In this document: positions 53,510 to 63,316 of the stretch, piece after piece
How positions within the stretch are numbered: position 1 is the first letter of the stretch
Layout of the letters: every line of letters begins with the position of its first letter
From: Niastella soli
GTDB lineage: Bacteria; Bacteroidota; Bacteroidia; Chitinophagales; Chitinophagaceae
Direction of reading: 5' to 3'
Length of the DNA stretch: 64,000 nucleotides
NCBI RefSeq assembly: GCF_017742245.1
Contig: NZ_JAGHKO010000024.1
Coordinates: 434,001-498,000, forward strand
Notes under the pieces: model-generated
The model's database searches: none
What the model was told of the DNA's origin: nothing
The model's input: the letters and a program-made list of their open reading frames with translations, nothing else
Translations under genes and position numbers: made by a program

Positions 53510-56200
53510 ATGCAAAGTCAGAATGCTTGTGGCTGTTGTGAAGGACTGTCAGTTGAGGTGCCTGTGCAGGTGTATAACCGGCCAGGCTTAAAAGCCATTA
53601 CATACAGGGTAGGAACGCATGCTCAATTCAAAGAAAGTTTATTAGCGCAACTTACAATTTCAAGACTTCGGGCTTTACGGGAATTAACAACAAGAAATAA
53701 CGACGACTTTACCATTGCTGTTCTGGATGCGTGGGCAACGGTTGCCGATGTGCTCACTTTTTATCAGGAACGCATTGCCAATGAATTGTATTTGGACACT
53801 GCCACAGAAGAATTTTCCATTGTTCAACTGGCCCGGTTAATTGGCTATCAACTTAGACCCGGTGTTGCAGCCGGCACCTGTCTTGCTTTTACATTGGATG
53901 AAAACACAACGGGGCCATTAACGAATCCTGATAGCGGTAATAACAGCAAGCCAACACCTCCGCCATTGACAATTGAAGCCGGAATAAAAGTGCAAAGTGT
54001 ACCCGGACCGGGAGAAGAAGCGCAGCTTTTTGAGACGGTAGAAAAAATAGAGGCCCGCGCTGAATGGAATAGTATCAGACCAGTATTGACCCAGACGCCC
54101 CATTCCATTGATGCGAGTAAGATCATAGTTGTCACTGGCGCAAACAATGACCTGAAAACAGGAGATGTAGTGCTGATCCTTAAACAGGGAAGGACTGACA
54201 ATGCCCTGTTAAAAAGGGTCCTGAATGTAATTCCCAACGATGAGTCAAAAACCACCTCGCTTTTTCTGGATACAGCAGCAACCCAGCCTTCCTTTATCCT
54301 GCCTGCATTAACAGTTACCGGTAACATCGCTGCCTATTCTGCAAAAGTTCCTTTAAGCAGCGAGGTCGTAGATGACATTATCAGTAAAACCTGGAGAAGT
54401 GAAGAGCTCGCTGTTTTAATAAACACCCAGGGCTGGCCGGAGGATGAATTAAAAAAAAGTATTGAAAAAAAGTTAGCCAGGCCACCAGCTGTAGATGATA
54501 GTATTTTTGTATTTCGCAAACGGACGGCTGTTTTTGGGCATAATGCACTTAAACAACCAGGTTATACCAATGGGGTGCCCGATTTACCGTCTGCCTGGAC
54601 CGACTGGCCGTTGAATGAAGTGGAAGGTAAAATTCACCTCGATGCTGTATATGAACAGGTGTTGCCAGGCAGTTATATAGCTATTCAAAGATCATCAGAT
54701 GCACTCGATGGCATCACAACGGTTTTTCAGGGCACTGAAGTGGATCATCGCCCACGCACTGAGTATGGAATAAGTGCAAAATCAACTGTTATTACCATCC
54801 CAGCCGATGATCCATGGTGGGATACCGATCTTAATGACCTTGCCGCTATTCGCGGTGTCATCGTATACGCACAGTCGGTACCATTAACCCTTGCAGCATC
54901 TTCTGTTAATGATGAGGTGAGCGGGGATCTTATTATGCTCGACCGGCTTTATTCTGGCTTGAAACAGGGTCAAAAGATCATTTTATCGGGCGATCGGACC
55001 GATCTCATTGGCACGCAAGCCAGTGAGCTTAGGACCCTGAAAGAAATACTGGTAGTAAAGGGTATAACTGTTATTAAATTCGATAAGCCATTATCATGGA
55101 AATACGTTCGGGGCAGCGTGAAAATAAACGCAAATGTTGCCGCTGCTACCCATGGAGAAACGGTTAAAGAAATTTTGGGAAGCGGCGACGCTACCCGGTC
55201 ATTTCAGCAATTTACGCTGAAACAACTGCCATTGACCTTTGTTAGTGCAACAACTCCATCGGGCATCTCATCAACACTCGAGATCCGCGTCAACGATCTT
55301 TTATGGAAAGAAGTGCCTTCTTTGTATGATCATGGACCCAACGACCATATTTACATCACCCGGCAAGACGACCAGCAAAGGACTACCGTGATCTTTGGCG
55401 ATGGGAAGAACGGGGCACGATTGCCGTCAGGACCCGACAACATCAAAGCTACTTACCGAAAAGGGATTGGGGTAAGTGGACTATTAAAGCCCGATAAACT
55501 TTCTCAACTGCTAACCCGGCCATTAGGTATAAAAGGGGTGACTAATTCAATAAGTGCCACCGGCGCAGCTGATCCCGAACGGCTGGAACATGCCAGACAA
55601 AATGCGACACTTACCATTTTTACGCTTGGTCGCATTGTTTCCCTGAAAGATTACGAAGATTTTGCCCGTGCTTTTGCCGGGATCTCAAAAGCCATCGCTA
55701 CCTGGGTATGGACCGGACAGAAAAGATCGGTACACCTGACAGTTGCCGGGTATGATGGCGCAACCATTGATCCGGCGGGCGCACTATATGAGAACCTCTC
55801 TGCAGCAATAGCGGCATCGGGCATACCTGAGGTATTAGTGATCATTGAATCTTATCAGCCACGGTTCTTTTGCGTGACTGCGGGGATACTGGTACACCCT
55901 GATTATCTTCCCGAATTAGTGCTGGCATTAGTAAAACAAAAATTGCAGGAACAATTTTCCTTTGAGCAACGCAATTTTGGACAGCCTGTTGTGTATAGTG
56001 AGGTGATCGCAGTAATGCAACAGGTGGAAGGCGTAACAGCTGTAGATATCGATGATTGGTATCGGTTAGACCAGGCGCCCAATGGCCCTGAAAAAGCGAG
56101 GATCGATGCGAAAACTACCAGATCTGGCAGCGACAATCCTTTTGCCGCCGAATTACTTACCATTGACCCTAATTCCATCAATCTGCATTTAATGTTATGA
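53510..56200 (+). CDS. Second baseplate J-like protein (Afp12-like)
   Basis: An 896-residue protein. The N-terminus carries a Cys motif (ACGCCEG) and then the family segments YRVGTHAQFKESLLAQL, DFTIAVLDAWATVADVLTFY, ERIANELYLDTATEEFSI and LARLIGYQLRPGVAAGTCLA. The middle (about 150-600) has long beta-rich insertions. The J-type C-terminal part includes VIFGDGKNGARLPSG, GRIVSLKDYEDFARAFAGIS and ERNFGQ-like EQRNFGQPVVYSEVIAVMQQ. It partners the preceding J protein in the wedge. Its stop overlaps the start of the tail protein gene by 4 bp. Confidence 0.93.
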   Translation: MQSQNACGCCEGLSVEVPVQVYNRPGLKAITYRVGTHAQFKESLLAQLTISRLRALRELTTRNNDDFTIAVLDAWATVADVLTFYQERIANELYLDTATEEFSIVQLARLIGYQLRPGVAAGTCLAFTLDENTTGPLTNPDSGNNSKPTPPPLTIEAGIKVQSVPGPGEEAQLFETVEKIEARAEWNSIRPVLTQTPHSIDASKIIVVTGANNDLKTGDVVLILKQGRTDNALLKRVLNVIPNDESKTTSLFLDTAATQPSFILPALTVTGNIAAYSAKVPLSSEVVDDIISKTWRSEELAVLINTQGWPEDELKKSIEKKLARPPAVDDSIFVFRKRTAVFGHNALKQPGYTNGVPDLPSAWTDWPLNEVEGKIHLDAVYEQVLPGSYIAIQRSSDALDGITTVFQGTEVDHRPRTEYGISAKSTVITIPADDPWWDTDLNDLAAIRGVIVYAQSVPLTLAASSVNDEVSGDLIMLDRLYSGLKQGQKIILSGDRTDLIGTQASELRTLKEILVVKGITVIKFDKPLSWKYVRGSVKINANVAAATHGETVKEILGSGDATRSFQQFTLKQLPLTFVSATTPSGISSTLEIRVNDLLWKEVPSLYDHGPNDHIYITRQDDQQRTTVIFGDGKNGARLPSGPDNIKATYRKGIGVSGLLKPDKLSQLLTRPLGIKGVTNSISATGAADPERLEHARQNATLTIFTLGRIVSLKDYEDFARAFAGISKAIATWVWTGQKRSVHLTVAGYDGATIDPAGALYENLSAAIAASGIPEVLVIIESYQPRFFCVTAGILVHPDYLPELVLALVKQKLQEQFSFEQRNFGQPVVYSEVIAVMQQVEGVTAVDIDDWYRLDQAPNGPEKARIDAKTTRSGSDNPFAAELLTIDPNSINLHLML

Positions 56201-58365
56201 GTTTTGACAAAAAAAAGCTGTATGAATTACTGCCTGCCTTGTATCGCCTGCGCGATAATGAGATAGGCAAAAGAATGCTGTCTCCCGAAGAAATAAGGTC
56301 GATAGAAGAGCTTGCTGCAGATCCTGATGAACTTATACAAGGACCGCTTAAGTCTTTACTTACTATTATCGCCGGGCAAATAGCCGACCTGGAGGAAAAT
56401 CTGGAGCAATTGTACGATGACCAGTTTATTGAAACGTGTGCAGAATGGGCTGTTTCATATATCGGACAACTGGTAGGAACAAGGCCGTTGATCTCCATAC
56501 CCGATTCATCATTCAGCCAGCGGGCCGAAGTGGCCAACACCATCGGTTACCGCCGGCGTAAGGGCACGGCCTCCGTTATTGAACAACTGGCCCGGGATGT
56601 AACCAATTGGGATGCTAATGTGGTGGAATATTTTCAGGTATTGGCAACCACGCAATACATGAACCATATAAGACCTGAAAATCTCTCTGTTGCCAGTCTC
56701 AGGAACGGTGAAATGCTGGAATACTCCAATACACCCTTCGATAAAATTGCACATACAGCCGATGTACGATCGATAGAAAAAAAAAGGGGCAAATATAACA
56801 TTCAAAACATTGGCATCTTTCTGTGGCGACTGAAAAGCTTTTCATTGACGCATTCTCCGGCCTGTAAAATTGATGATTACCGGTATTGTTTCAATCCGAT
56901 TGGGATAGATCAGCAACTGTATAATTTACCTGAAACAGAAAATACTATTACGCATTTGGCAGCACCGGTAAATGTACCGATGCCGATTAGCCGCAGAACA
57001 TTAGCCAATCACCTGGAAACGTATTATGGGAAGGATAAGGACGGAAAAGTGAAAAGCATGCTCATTTACCAGGATGGTCATGAAGTATTGCCCGATGAAA
57101 CAACCTCCACAAAGCTGCAGGACCTGATAACAGTAGGTAACCTCAGCGATGTATTGGACGAATACGGTGTAATAACCGGTTGGGCGCATACACCTGAAAA
57201 TACAATTTGTATTGACCCGGTTTTGGGCCGTATTGCATTTCCCACATCAAAACCGCCACCCGGCGATGTTCATACTACGTTCTATTATGGCTTTAGTGCA
57301 GACATGGGAGGTGGTGAATATGGCCGTGCCAACAGTTTTACAAAAGACGAACCGCAAAAAAGGGTTATTAAAGTTACTGCCGGTGATCAAACCATTCAGG
57401 GAGCATTGGACCAACTTGTTCAAACCGGGGGTGTGGTGGAGGTACATGATAACGAATATTATTTTGAAAACCTTCTTATCAGAGTGGCTGAAGGGAAAAC
57501 TATTGAAATTCGTGCAGCAGATAAAAACAGGCCTGTTTTGGTGTTAGACGGGGAAATACTGATTGAAGCGGAAGAAAATGCCACCGTCATATTGAATGGA
57601 TTGCTAATTAGCGGTGGCCGCATCCGCATGCCATTGCAAACACAGCATGGCAAACCAAATAAACCTGAATTACTGCGTGTATTGCATTGCACCTTGCTTC
57701 CGGGCCCTCTTCGCTCCATTCGCACCGTGGCGGCTCAACCTTCCATGCCAAGAATAATAGTGGAATGTGCGGGTACAGTTGTCGAATTGGATAAAACGAT
57801 CTCCGGAGCGCTAAGAATAGCTGAAGATGCTAAAGTATCTGTAACCAACAGCATCATTCAGGCAAACGATGAATTTTCCGTTGCCTATTCAGGGTTTACA
57901 GATAAAGAACCCGGTGGCGTACTTCGTGTCGAAAACAGCACCATAATTGGTAAAGTGTATACCCGTATTATGGAAATGGCCTCCAATAGTATTTTTATTG
58001 CAAGCCTTAAGCAATCCGAAAGCTGGCCTTCCCCTGTAAGGGCTCAAAGGCTCCAACAAGGTTGTATCCGTTTTTCTTATCTTCCTCCGGGTTCTAAACT
58101 TCCCCGGCCATTTCACTGCCAGCCGTCATCACCGGCAATGGCCGGCCGTGTACACCCTGTATTTACTTCCTTACAGTATGGCGATGCCGGGTATTGCCAG
58201 CTTAGCAGGCATTGTGCAATGGAGATAACAACGGGTGCAGATGATGAAGCAGAAATGGGCACTTTTCATGACTTACATCAACCGCAACGGATAGCCAATC
58301 TTACAACCCGGCTGGATGAATACCTGCGGTTTGGATTGGCGGCAGGGATCTTTTATGCATCTTAA
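56197..58365 (+). CDS. P2-I-like tail protein with beta-helix segment
   Basis: A 722-residue protein. The N-terminal part (about 1-190) resembles phage tail protein I: YELLPALYRLRDNEIG, IAGQIADLEENLEQLYDDQF, AVSYIGQLVGTRPL and TIGYRRRKGTASVIEQLARD. A central region follows, then a beta-helix-like stretch (about 390-590, QTIQGALDQLVQTGGVVEVH, EIRAADKNRPVLVL, ATVILNGLLISGG). The C-terminal part contains QRLQQGCIRFSYLPPGS, FTSLQYGDAGYCQLSRHC and GADDEAEMGTFHDLHQP, a pattern I know from eCIS and related loci. It probably links the baseplate to receptor-binding parts. Confidence 0.85.
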   Translation: MSFDKKKLYELLPALYRLRDNEIGKRMLSPEEIRSIEELAADPDELIQGPLKSLLTIIAGQIADLEENLEQLYDDQFIETCAEWAVSYIGQLVGTRPLISIPDSSFSQRAEVANTIGYRRRKGTASVIEQLARDVTNWDANVVEYFQVLATTQYMNHIRPENLSVASLRNGEMLEYSNTPFDKIAHTADVRSIEKKRGKYNIQNIGIFLWRLKSFSLTHSPACKIDDYRYCFNPIGIDQQLYNLPETENTITHLAAPVNVPMPISRRTLANHLETYYGKDKDGKVKSMLIYQDGHEVLPDETTSTKLQDLITVGNLSDVLDEYGVITGWAHTPENTICIDPVLGRIAFPTSKPPPGDVHTTFYYGFSADMGGGEYGRANSFTKDEPQKRVIKVTAGDQTIQGALDQLVQTGGVVEVHDNEYYFENLLIRVAEGKTIEIRAADKNRPVLVLDGEILIEAEENATVILNGLLISGGRIRMPLQTQHGKPNKPELLRVLHCTLLPGPLRSIRTVAAQPSMPRIIVECAGTVVELDKTISGALRIAEDAKVSVTNSIIQANDEFSVAYSGFTDKEPGGVLRVENSTIIGKVYTRIMEMASNSIFIASLKQSESWPSPVRAQRLQQGCIRFSYLPPGSKLPRPFHCQPSSPAMAGRVHPVFTSLQYGDAGYCQLSRHCAMEITTGADDEAEMGTFHDLHQPQRIANLTTRLDEYLRFGLAAGIFYAS

Positions 58366-58395
58366 ATAAAAACTCAATAACAGGAGAAATTAAAA

Positions 58396-61068
58396 ATGGC
58401 TGGCGATTACTCACGTAGAACCTTTAATGCAGAAAAGCATTATAGCAGTGTGCTCATGCAGCAAGGCAGAGTACAACTGGATGCCGACTGGAATGAACAG
58501 GCAGAAATTGAAACCTATCGCAGGGAGACCGGAACTGCAGATATCATTGGAAATTCTGGTGCGCCTATGCACAATGCAGGATTTAAGGTTGAACCATTTG
58601 TAGCGTCGCCTTTTATCGGTTCACCACCTGAGGGTGCAGGGAATTTTTATATCACTGCAGGTCACTATTATGTTGATGGCATCTTGTGCGAAAATGAACA
58701 TCCAATTTTATTTACTGAGCAAATTGATCTGCCCGCAACGTTACCAGTTCATGCTACAGGAACCTATTTAGCTTATCTGGATGTATGGGCACGCGAGATC
58801 ACTTCCCTGGAAGATCCACAGATTCGTGAAGTGGCTTTGGGTGGACCTGATACAACAACAAGAAAAAAGACCATTTGGCAGGTAAAACTCCTGCGTTTGG
58901 GAAATAATACGCTGGTTACAAATTGTATGCAGGATTTGCCAGTGTGGAATACAGCGATCGCATCAGGAACAGGAAAGTTAAGTGCGCAGGCAGAAGAAAA
59001 TGTCCCGTCGCAAAATCCCTGTAATTTTATTTCAACCGGTGGTTACACCGGCCTGGAGAATCAATTGTACAGGGTGGAGATCCATAGGGCAGGGGATAGA
59101 AATAACGCAACCTGCAAATGGTCCCGGGATAATGGCTCTGTTATAACAAAGTGGGAAGATCAGGATGTCAATGACAAAAACAATTTAATAGTAAGCAACA
59201 TCGGACCAGATGAAATACTGGGCTTTGCCGGTGGGCAATGGATCGAATTGACAGATGATACCCATGAACTGCTGGGAAAACCGGGAATTCTGGTAAGGCT
59301 TATCAAAGCAGAAGGTCAGGTATTGACTATTGATGCTTCTACTATTAAAGATCCCGACAATCCTACCGCAACTTCTGTTGATATCCATAACTTTCCCGCT
59401 AATCCAAAAATCCGGCGCTGGGACTCAGCAGGCGAACTATCACTTAATTCCGCTGCCTGGATAAATCTTGAAGACGGTGTTCAGGTTCAATTTAGTGCCG
59501 GCACCTATAAAACCGGAGATTTCTGGAATATCCCCGCCCGTACCTTTATTGGCGACATTGATTGGCCGATAGACCAGTCAACGAACACCCGCATATTTCA
59601 GTTGCCGCAAGGCATACAACATCACTATTGCAAACTGGCCATCTTGAAATTTGATGGTATTCATTTTACTGTCGAATCCGATTGTCGAAAAATATTCCCG
59701 CCCATTACAGAATTGACCAGCCTGTTTTATGTTAGTGGTGATGGGCAGGAAGCAATGCCTGGATTTAAATTACCTAATCCACTAAAGGTTGGGGTTACCA
59801 ATGGACAGTGGCCGGTAAAAGGAGCTACCATTGAATTTAAAATTGAAACAGGGGGCGGTAGCTTATGGCCTTCACCCGACGAAACCGGGGCAACGGCATC
59901 ATTAGTAAAACTAGTCACTACAAATGAGGACGGGATAGCCGCATGCACCTGGGCATTAGGCTCGTCAGGCGCCCAAAGAGTAACAGCTACCCTGCATAAC
60001 GCAAGTAATGCACCCGTTCACTTGCCTGTGATTTTTACAGCAAATCTTAGCCTTGCCAGCAAGATCTTATACGATGACACCAGTTGCCAAAACTGGGGAA
60101 ATGAACCACATGGCACTGTAGCGGAAGCCATCACCTCTTTGTGCAAACGAAGTAATACAACAAGAAGGGGCTGTTCGGTAACAGTTGGAAGAGGAGGGCA
60201 GTTTGAGTTACTGGAAGAGGCATTTAAAAATGTGCAGGAGGAAGACATTTGTATTTGTCTTTTACCAGGTGAACATCCTACAGATGGGATCAGAGCGCAA
60301 AGAAAAACAATAAAAATAACAGGTTGCGGCGCCACTATAGTATTGAAGTCGGAATTCAGATTGGATGCCGAAAAGATCACGCTTGGCAATATTGGTTTTC
60401 AGGCAGCCGCAAAAAATGCGCATATTATCTTAATGGCAAATGAAGTAGATGGCAATAACTGCACATTTATAAGAGCAAATGACGACAACGAGAAAACGCC
60501 TTTTGTGCTGATCCTGTCAACAAAGGAAAAAGGAACAGATACCCACTTATACTGGAATGCCAATACCATTACTGCCCGGATTGCGCTCGCATTAACCAAC
60601 GGGGTAAATGGAAGCATCATTAATAATACGATAAACGGAGCAGTCATACTTCAATACACCCCTGATTATGTTTGGGCTACAGAGGAAGAGAGAGAAATAA
60701 TCAAGATGCTCACTGAAAACAAGTTAACACATACCGGATCGTTGCATATTCATGGAAATAGCATTGATAATGTGCTGACCAATGCTTTCGGCATTTTGAA
60801 AAGTGCCGAAAAACTATCTTATAAATCACTTATTGTTTCCGAAAATGTCTTCAAAGGAGTCAACAACAGTTTTGTCGCTCATGTGCTTACTGGTGTCAAC
60901 AATCACTTCATTGAACCCGTGATAAAGAACACGATTGCTTTTTTAGGCATACAAGTCACATTGATGGGCAATGTAGCTGTCAATGACAATACCGTTATTC
61001 AAACTTCTTTCGGCAAACCCATGGGCGTTAATCCAAACTTTAACTTAGTTAATATACAAGTTTTATAA
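58396..61068 (+). CDS. DUF6519 protein with Ig-like and beta-helix domains, candidate receptor-binding tail component
   Basis: An 890-residue protein. The N-terminal DUF6519 region begins with AGDYSRRTFNAEKHYSSVLM and QGRVQLDADWNEQAEIETYR, which are diagnostic. It also contains GTYLAYLDVWAREITSLEDP and NQLYRVEIHRAGDRNNATCK. At about 450-555 there is an invasin-type Ig-like domain (PVKGATIEFKIETGGGSLWP, NEDGIAACTWALG). The C-terminal third (about 600-890) looks like a beta-helix (GVNGSIINNTINGAVILQY, HIHGNSIDNVLTN, LMGNVAVNDNTVIQ). DUF6519 proteins commonly follow the J and tail-I genes in eCIS loci. Target binding is inferred from position and the exposed beta-helix. Confidence 0.85.
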   Translation: MAGDYSRRTFNAEKHYSSVLMQQGRVQLDADWNEQAEIETYRRETGTADIIGNSGAPMHNAGFKVEPFVASPFIGSPPEGAGNFYITAGHYYVDGILCENEHPILFTEQIDLPATLPVHATGTYLAYLDVWAREITSLEDPQIREVALGGPDTTTRKKTIWQVKLLRLGNNTLVTNCMQDLPVWNTAIASGTGKLSAQAEENVPSQNPCNFISTGGYTGLENQLYRVEIHRAGDRNNATCKWSRDNGSVITKWEDQDVNDKNNLIVSNIGPDEILGFAGGQWIELTDDTHELLGKPGILVRLIKAEGQVLTIDASTIKDPDNPTATSVDIHNFPANPKIRRWDSAGELSLNSAAWINLEDGVQVQFSAGTYKTGDFWNIPARTFIGDIDWPIDQSTNTRIFQLPQGIQHHYCKLAILKFDGIHFTVESDCRKIFPPITELTSLFYVSGDGQEAMPGFKLPNPLKVGVTNGQWPVKGATIEFKIETGGGSLWPSPDETGATASLVKLVTTNEDGIAACTWALGSSGAQRVTATLHNASNAPVHLPVIFTANLSLASKILYDDTSCQNWGNEPHGTVAEAITSLCKRSNTTRRGCSVTVGRGGQFELLEEAFKNVQEEDICICLLPGEHPTDGIRAQRKTIKITGCGATIVLKSEFRLDAEKITLGNIGFQAAAKNAHIILMANEVDGNNCTFIRANDDNEKTPFVLILSTKEKGTDTHLYWNANTITARIALALTNGVNGSIINNTINGAVILQYTPDYVWATEEEREIIKMLTENKLTHTGSLHIHGNSIDNVLTNAFGILKSAEKLSYKSLIVSENVFKGVNNSFVAHVLTGVNNHFIEPVIKNTIAFLGIQVTLMGNVAVNDNTVIQTSFGKPMGVNPNFNLVNIQVL

Positions 61069-61083
61069 GCCAAATCAACTGCT

Positions 61084-63312
61084 ATGGTATCAGGCACTGA
61101 ACCATTGATCTCCTGTATCATGCCCACCTACAACCGCCGGGAATTCATTCCACATGCAATTCGCTATTTTCTTCGCCAGGAGTATCCAAATAAAGAATTA
61201 ATAGTTATAGATGATGGAACTGATACTGTTCAGGATTTAATACCCGACAACCCACTGATCAGGTATATTTATCTGGATAAAAAAATAACGCTGGGGGCCA
61301 AATTGAACATGGCCTGTAGCAGTGCAAAAGGAGAGATCATTGTGCATTGGGATGATGACGACTGGTACGCTCCCTGGCGCATCCATTACCAGAAGGACGT
61401 ACTTGATAATGAAAGAACAGATCTGTGCGGCATCAACAATTTATTATATTATGATCTGCGAAATAAAAAAGCCTTTAAATACATCTATCCTTCCAACCAG
61501 CGGGTATGGTTGCTTGGCAGTTCATTGTGCTATAAAAAGAAGTTATGGTGCAAAAATCAATTTGCAGATATAGATGTGGGCATGGATGGCTTATTTGTTT
61601 GGGCAACCCCACCGGAAAGGATCAGTGTGCTGACGGACCATTCCTTCTCTGTGCACATGATCCATGACTACAATGTAAGTCCTAAAAAAACGGATGGCGC
61701 ATGGTGGCATAAGCATCCTGTAGAGCACATTCAGGAGATCATGTGTAAAGACTGGGACCTGTACCATGCTAAAGAACCTGCCAATTCAACCAGGCAGAAT
61801 GGCACATTTACAGGCGTTGCTCAGCACACTTCCCAAAAACAATCGCCTAAACAAATACAAAACATATACGCTTGTCTGGTACACGAAAATGAAGATTGTA
61901 TTATTGACCTTGTACGTAACCTGCATTATCACGATCCATCCTCAGTCATTTTACTCTACAATGGCAGCCAGGACCGGCGCCTGATCTCAAATCGCTTTTG
62001 TTTTGATCAATTCCGGGCTGCGCTTGTACCCGATCCCATTCCGGTAAAACATGGCTATTTACATGAATTTGCACTGCGGACCATGCAATTCGCCCTGGAG
62101 CACTATTCGTTTGATACTATTACAATTGTTGACTCAGATCAGTTGGCCATCCGGAAAGGATATTCAGTTTATTTAACCGCCTTCTTCGCCTCCCGATCAA
62201 ACATTGGAATGCTTTCCAGTGCACCGGAAAAAATAACCGCAGACAATAAGACAAATTTTGTAGCGCTTCAGGCTTTTAAGGAGTTAAACCTTTGGAAACC
62301 CTTTTTAGCCAATTTTCCTGATGGGGAAGATAAGTTTGTTCACTGGACTTTTTGGCCGGCTACTGTTTTTACCCAGCCTGCAGTACGAGACCTCGTAAAA
62401 ATTTTTCGTGAAAGCGAGCAGTTACGGGACATAATAGCGCAATCAAAAATATGGGCCAGCGAAGAGGTGATCTTACCAACGCTTGTCAGGCTCCTGGGCT
62501 ATGAAATTGCTTTAAACCCATGCCGCTATGATTATGTTCGGTTCCGGAAAGCCTATTCTATGAATGAAGTGAATGAAGCATTAAACAAGCCGGATGCATT
62601 CTGGATCCATCCGGTTCCACGTAAATATGACGATACACTAAGAATTCTATTACGCGAGCATGGGCAACAGTATTCCTGTAATACCGGTGTTGAATCGTCA
62701 GACTATCTTTTACCGGGCGAGTCACAGCACACGTCCTTAATAAATAGAATCCGAAAAATAGAAGGCTGGCTAAGCGACCGCGAAGCGGAACTGCTTATTT
62801 CCGTCACCTTGCACGTTTGCAGACATTTACCGGGGCCGCAGGTGATAGCGGAAATTGGAAGTTACCATGGCAAAACAACGGTGCTGTTCGGCAGTATAAT
62901 TAAAGCTTGCGCAGCGCAGGCAAAAGTGTACGCCATTGATACACATGATGGCAGGCTTGGTGCGGTAGATCAGGGCCTGCAAACATTTCCACCATCTTTT
63001 GAACCTTTCAAAAGAAATCTTGTAAATGCAGCCGTATGTGATGTAGTTGAAATTATTCAAGACAGATCATATAACCTGAAATGGGACCAACCGGTTTCAC
63101 TGTTTTTTATAGATGGTCTTCATGATTATCTGAATGTATCAACGGACTTCCGGCATTTTGCTGAGTGGATAGTGCCGGGCGGATATGTGGCTTTTCACGA
63201 CTATGCCAGTTATTTTCCCGGAGTGCAGACTTTCGTAAATGAGCTTATAAGAACAGGTGAATACCAAAGAACGGGCCTGGTGGATAGTTTGATCTTGCTG
63301 CAGAAGAGATAG
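61084..63312 (+). CDS. Three-part enzyme: GT2 glycosyltransferase, second GT-like domain, class I methyltransferase
   Basis: A 742-residue protein. The N-terminal GT2 domain (about 1-230) starts SCIMPTYNRREFIPHAIRYF, continues ELIVIDDGTD, and has WDDDDW (Asp90-93) as the metal and nucleotide-sugar site. The middle (about 258-540) starts NIYACLVHENEDCIIDLVRN and contains TITIVDSDQLAIRKGYSVYL, like a second glycosyltransferase-A-type or core-2-like fold. The C-terminal domain (about 585-742) is a Methyltransf_24-type SAM enzyme: VIAEIGSYHGKTT (Glu590-Gly592), KVYAIDTHDG, LFFIDGLHDY and GGYVAFHDY. It is the last gene of the eCIS operon, 15 bp behind the DUF6519 gene. Modification of tail proteins or of a surface glycan by glycosylation and methylation is an inference. 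Confidence 0.88.
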   Translation: MVSGTEPLISCIMPTYNRREFIPHAIRYFLRQEYPNKELIVIDDGTDTVQDLIPDNPLIRYIYLDKKITLGAKLNMACSSAKGEIIVHWDDDDWYAPWRIHYQKDVLDNERTDLCGINNLLYYDLRNKKAFKYIYPSNQRVWLLGSSLCYKKKLWCKNQFADIDVGMDGLFVWATPPERISVLTDHSFSVHMIHDYNVSPKKTDGAWWHKHPVEHIQEIMCKDWDLYHAKEPANSTRQNGTFTGVAQHTSQKQSPKQIQNIYACLVHENEDCIIDLVRNLHYHDPSSVILLYNGSQDRRLISNRFCFDQFRAALVPDPIPVKHGYLHEFALRTMQFALEHYSFDTITIVDSDQLAIRKGYSVYLTAFFASRSNIGMLSSAPEKITADNKTNFVALQAFKELNLWKPFLANFPDGEDKFVHWTFWPATVFTQPAVRDLVKIFRESEQLRDIIAQSKIWASEEVILPTLVRLLGYEIALNPCRYDYVRFRKAYSMNEVNEALNKPDAFWIHPVPRKYDDTLRILLREHGQQYSCNTGVESSDYLLPGESQHTSLINRIRKIEGWLSDREAELLISVTLHVCRHLPGPQVIAEIGSYHGKTTVLFGSIIKACAAQAKVYAIDTHDGRLGAVDQGLQTFPPSFEPFKRNLVNAAVCDVVEIIQDRSYNLKWDQPVSLFFIDGLHDYLNVSTDFRHFAEWIVPGGYVAFHDYASYFPGVQTFVNELIRTGEYQRTGLVDSLILLQKR

Positions 63313-63316
63313 GTCT

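Noticed and set aside
36580..63312. Prophage or type VI secretion system
   Set aside because: No capsid, portal, terminase, lysis or integrase genes are present, and no TssB/TssC pair or TssJLM membrane complex. The ATPase, DUF4255 and DUF4157 genes are eCIS markers.
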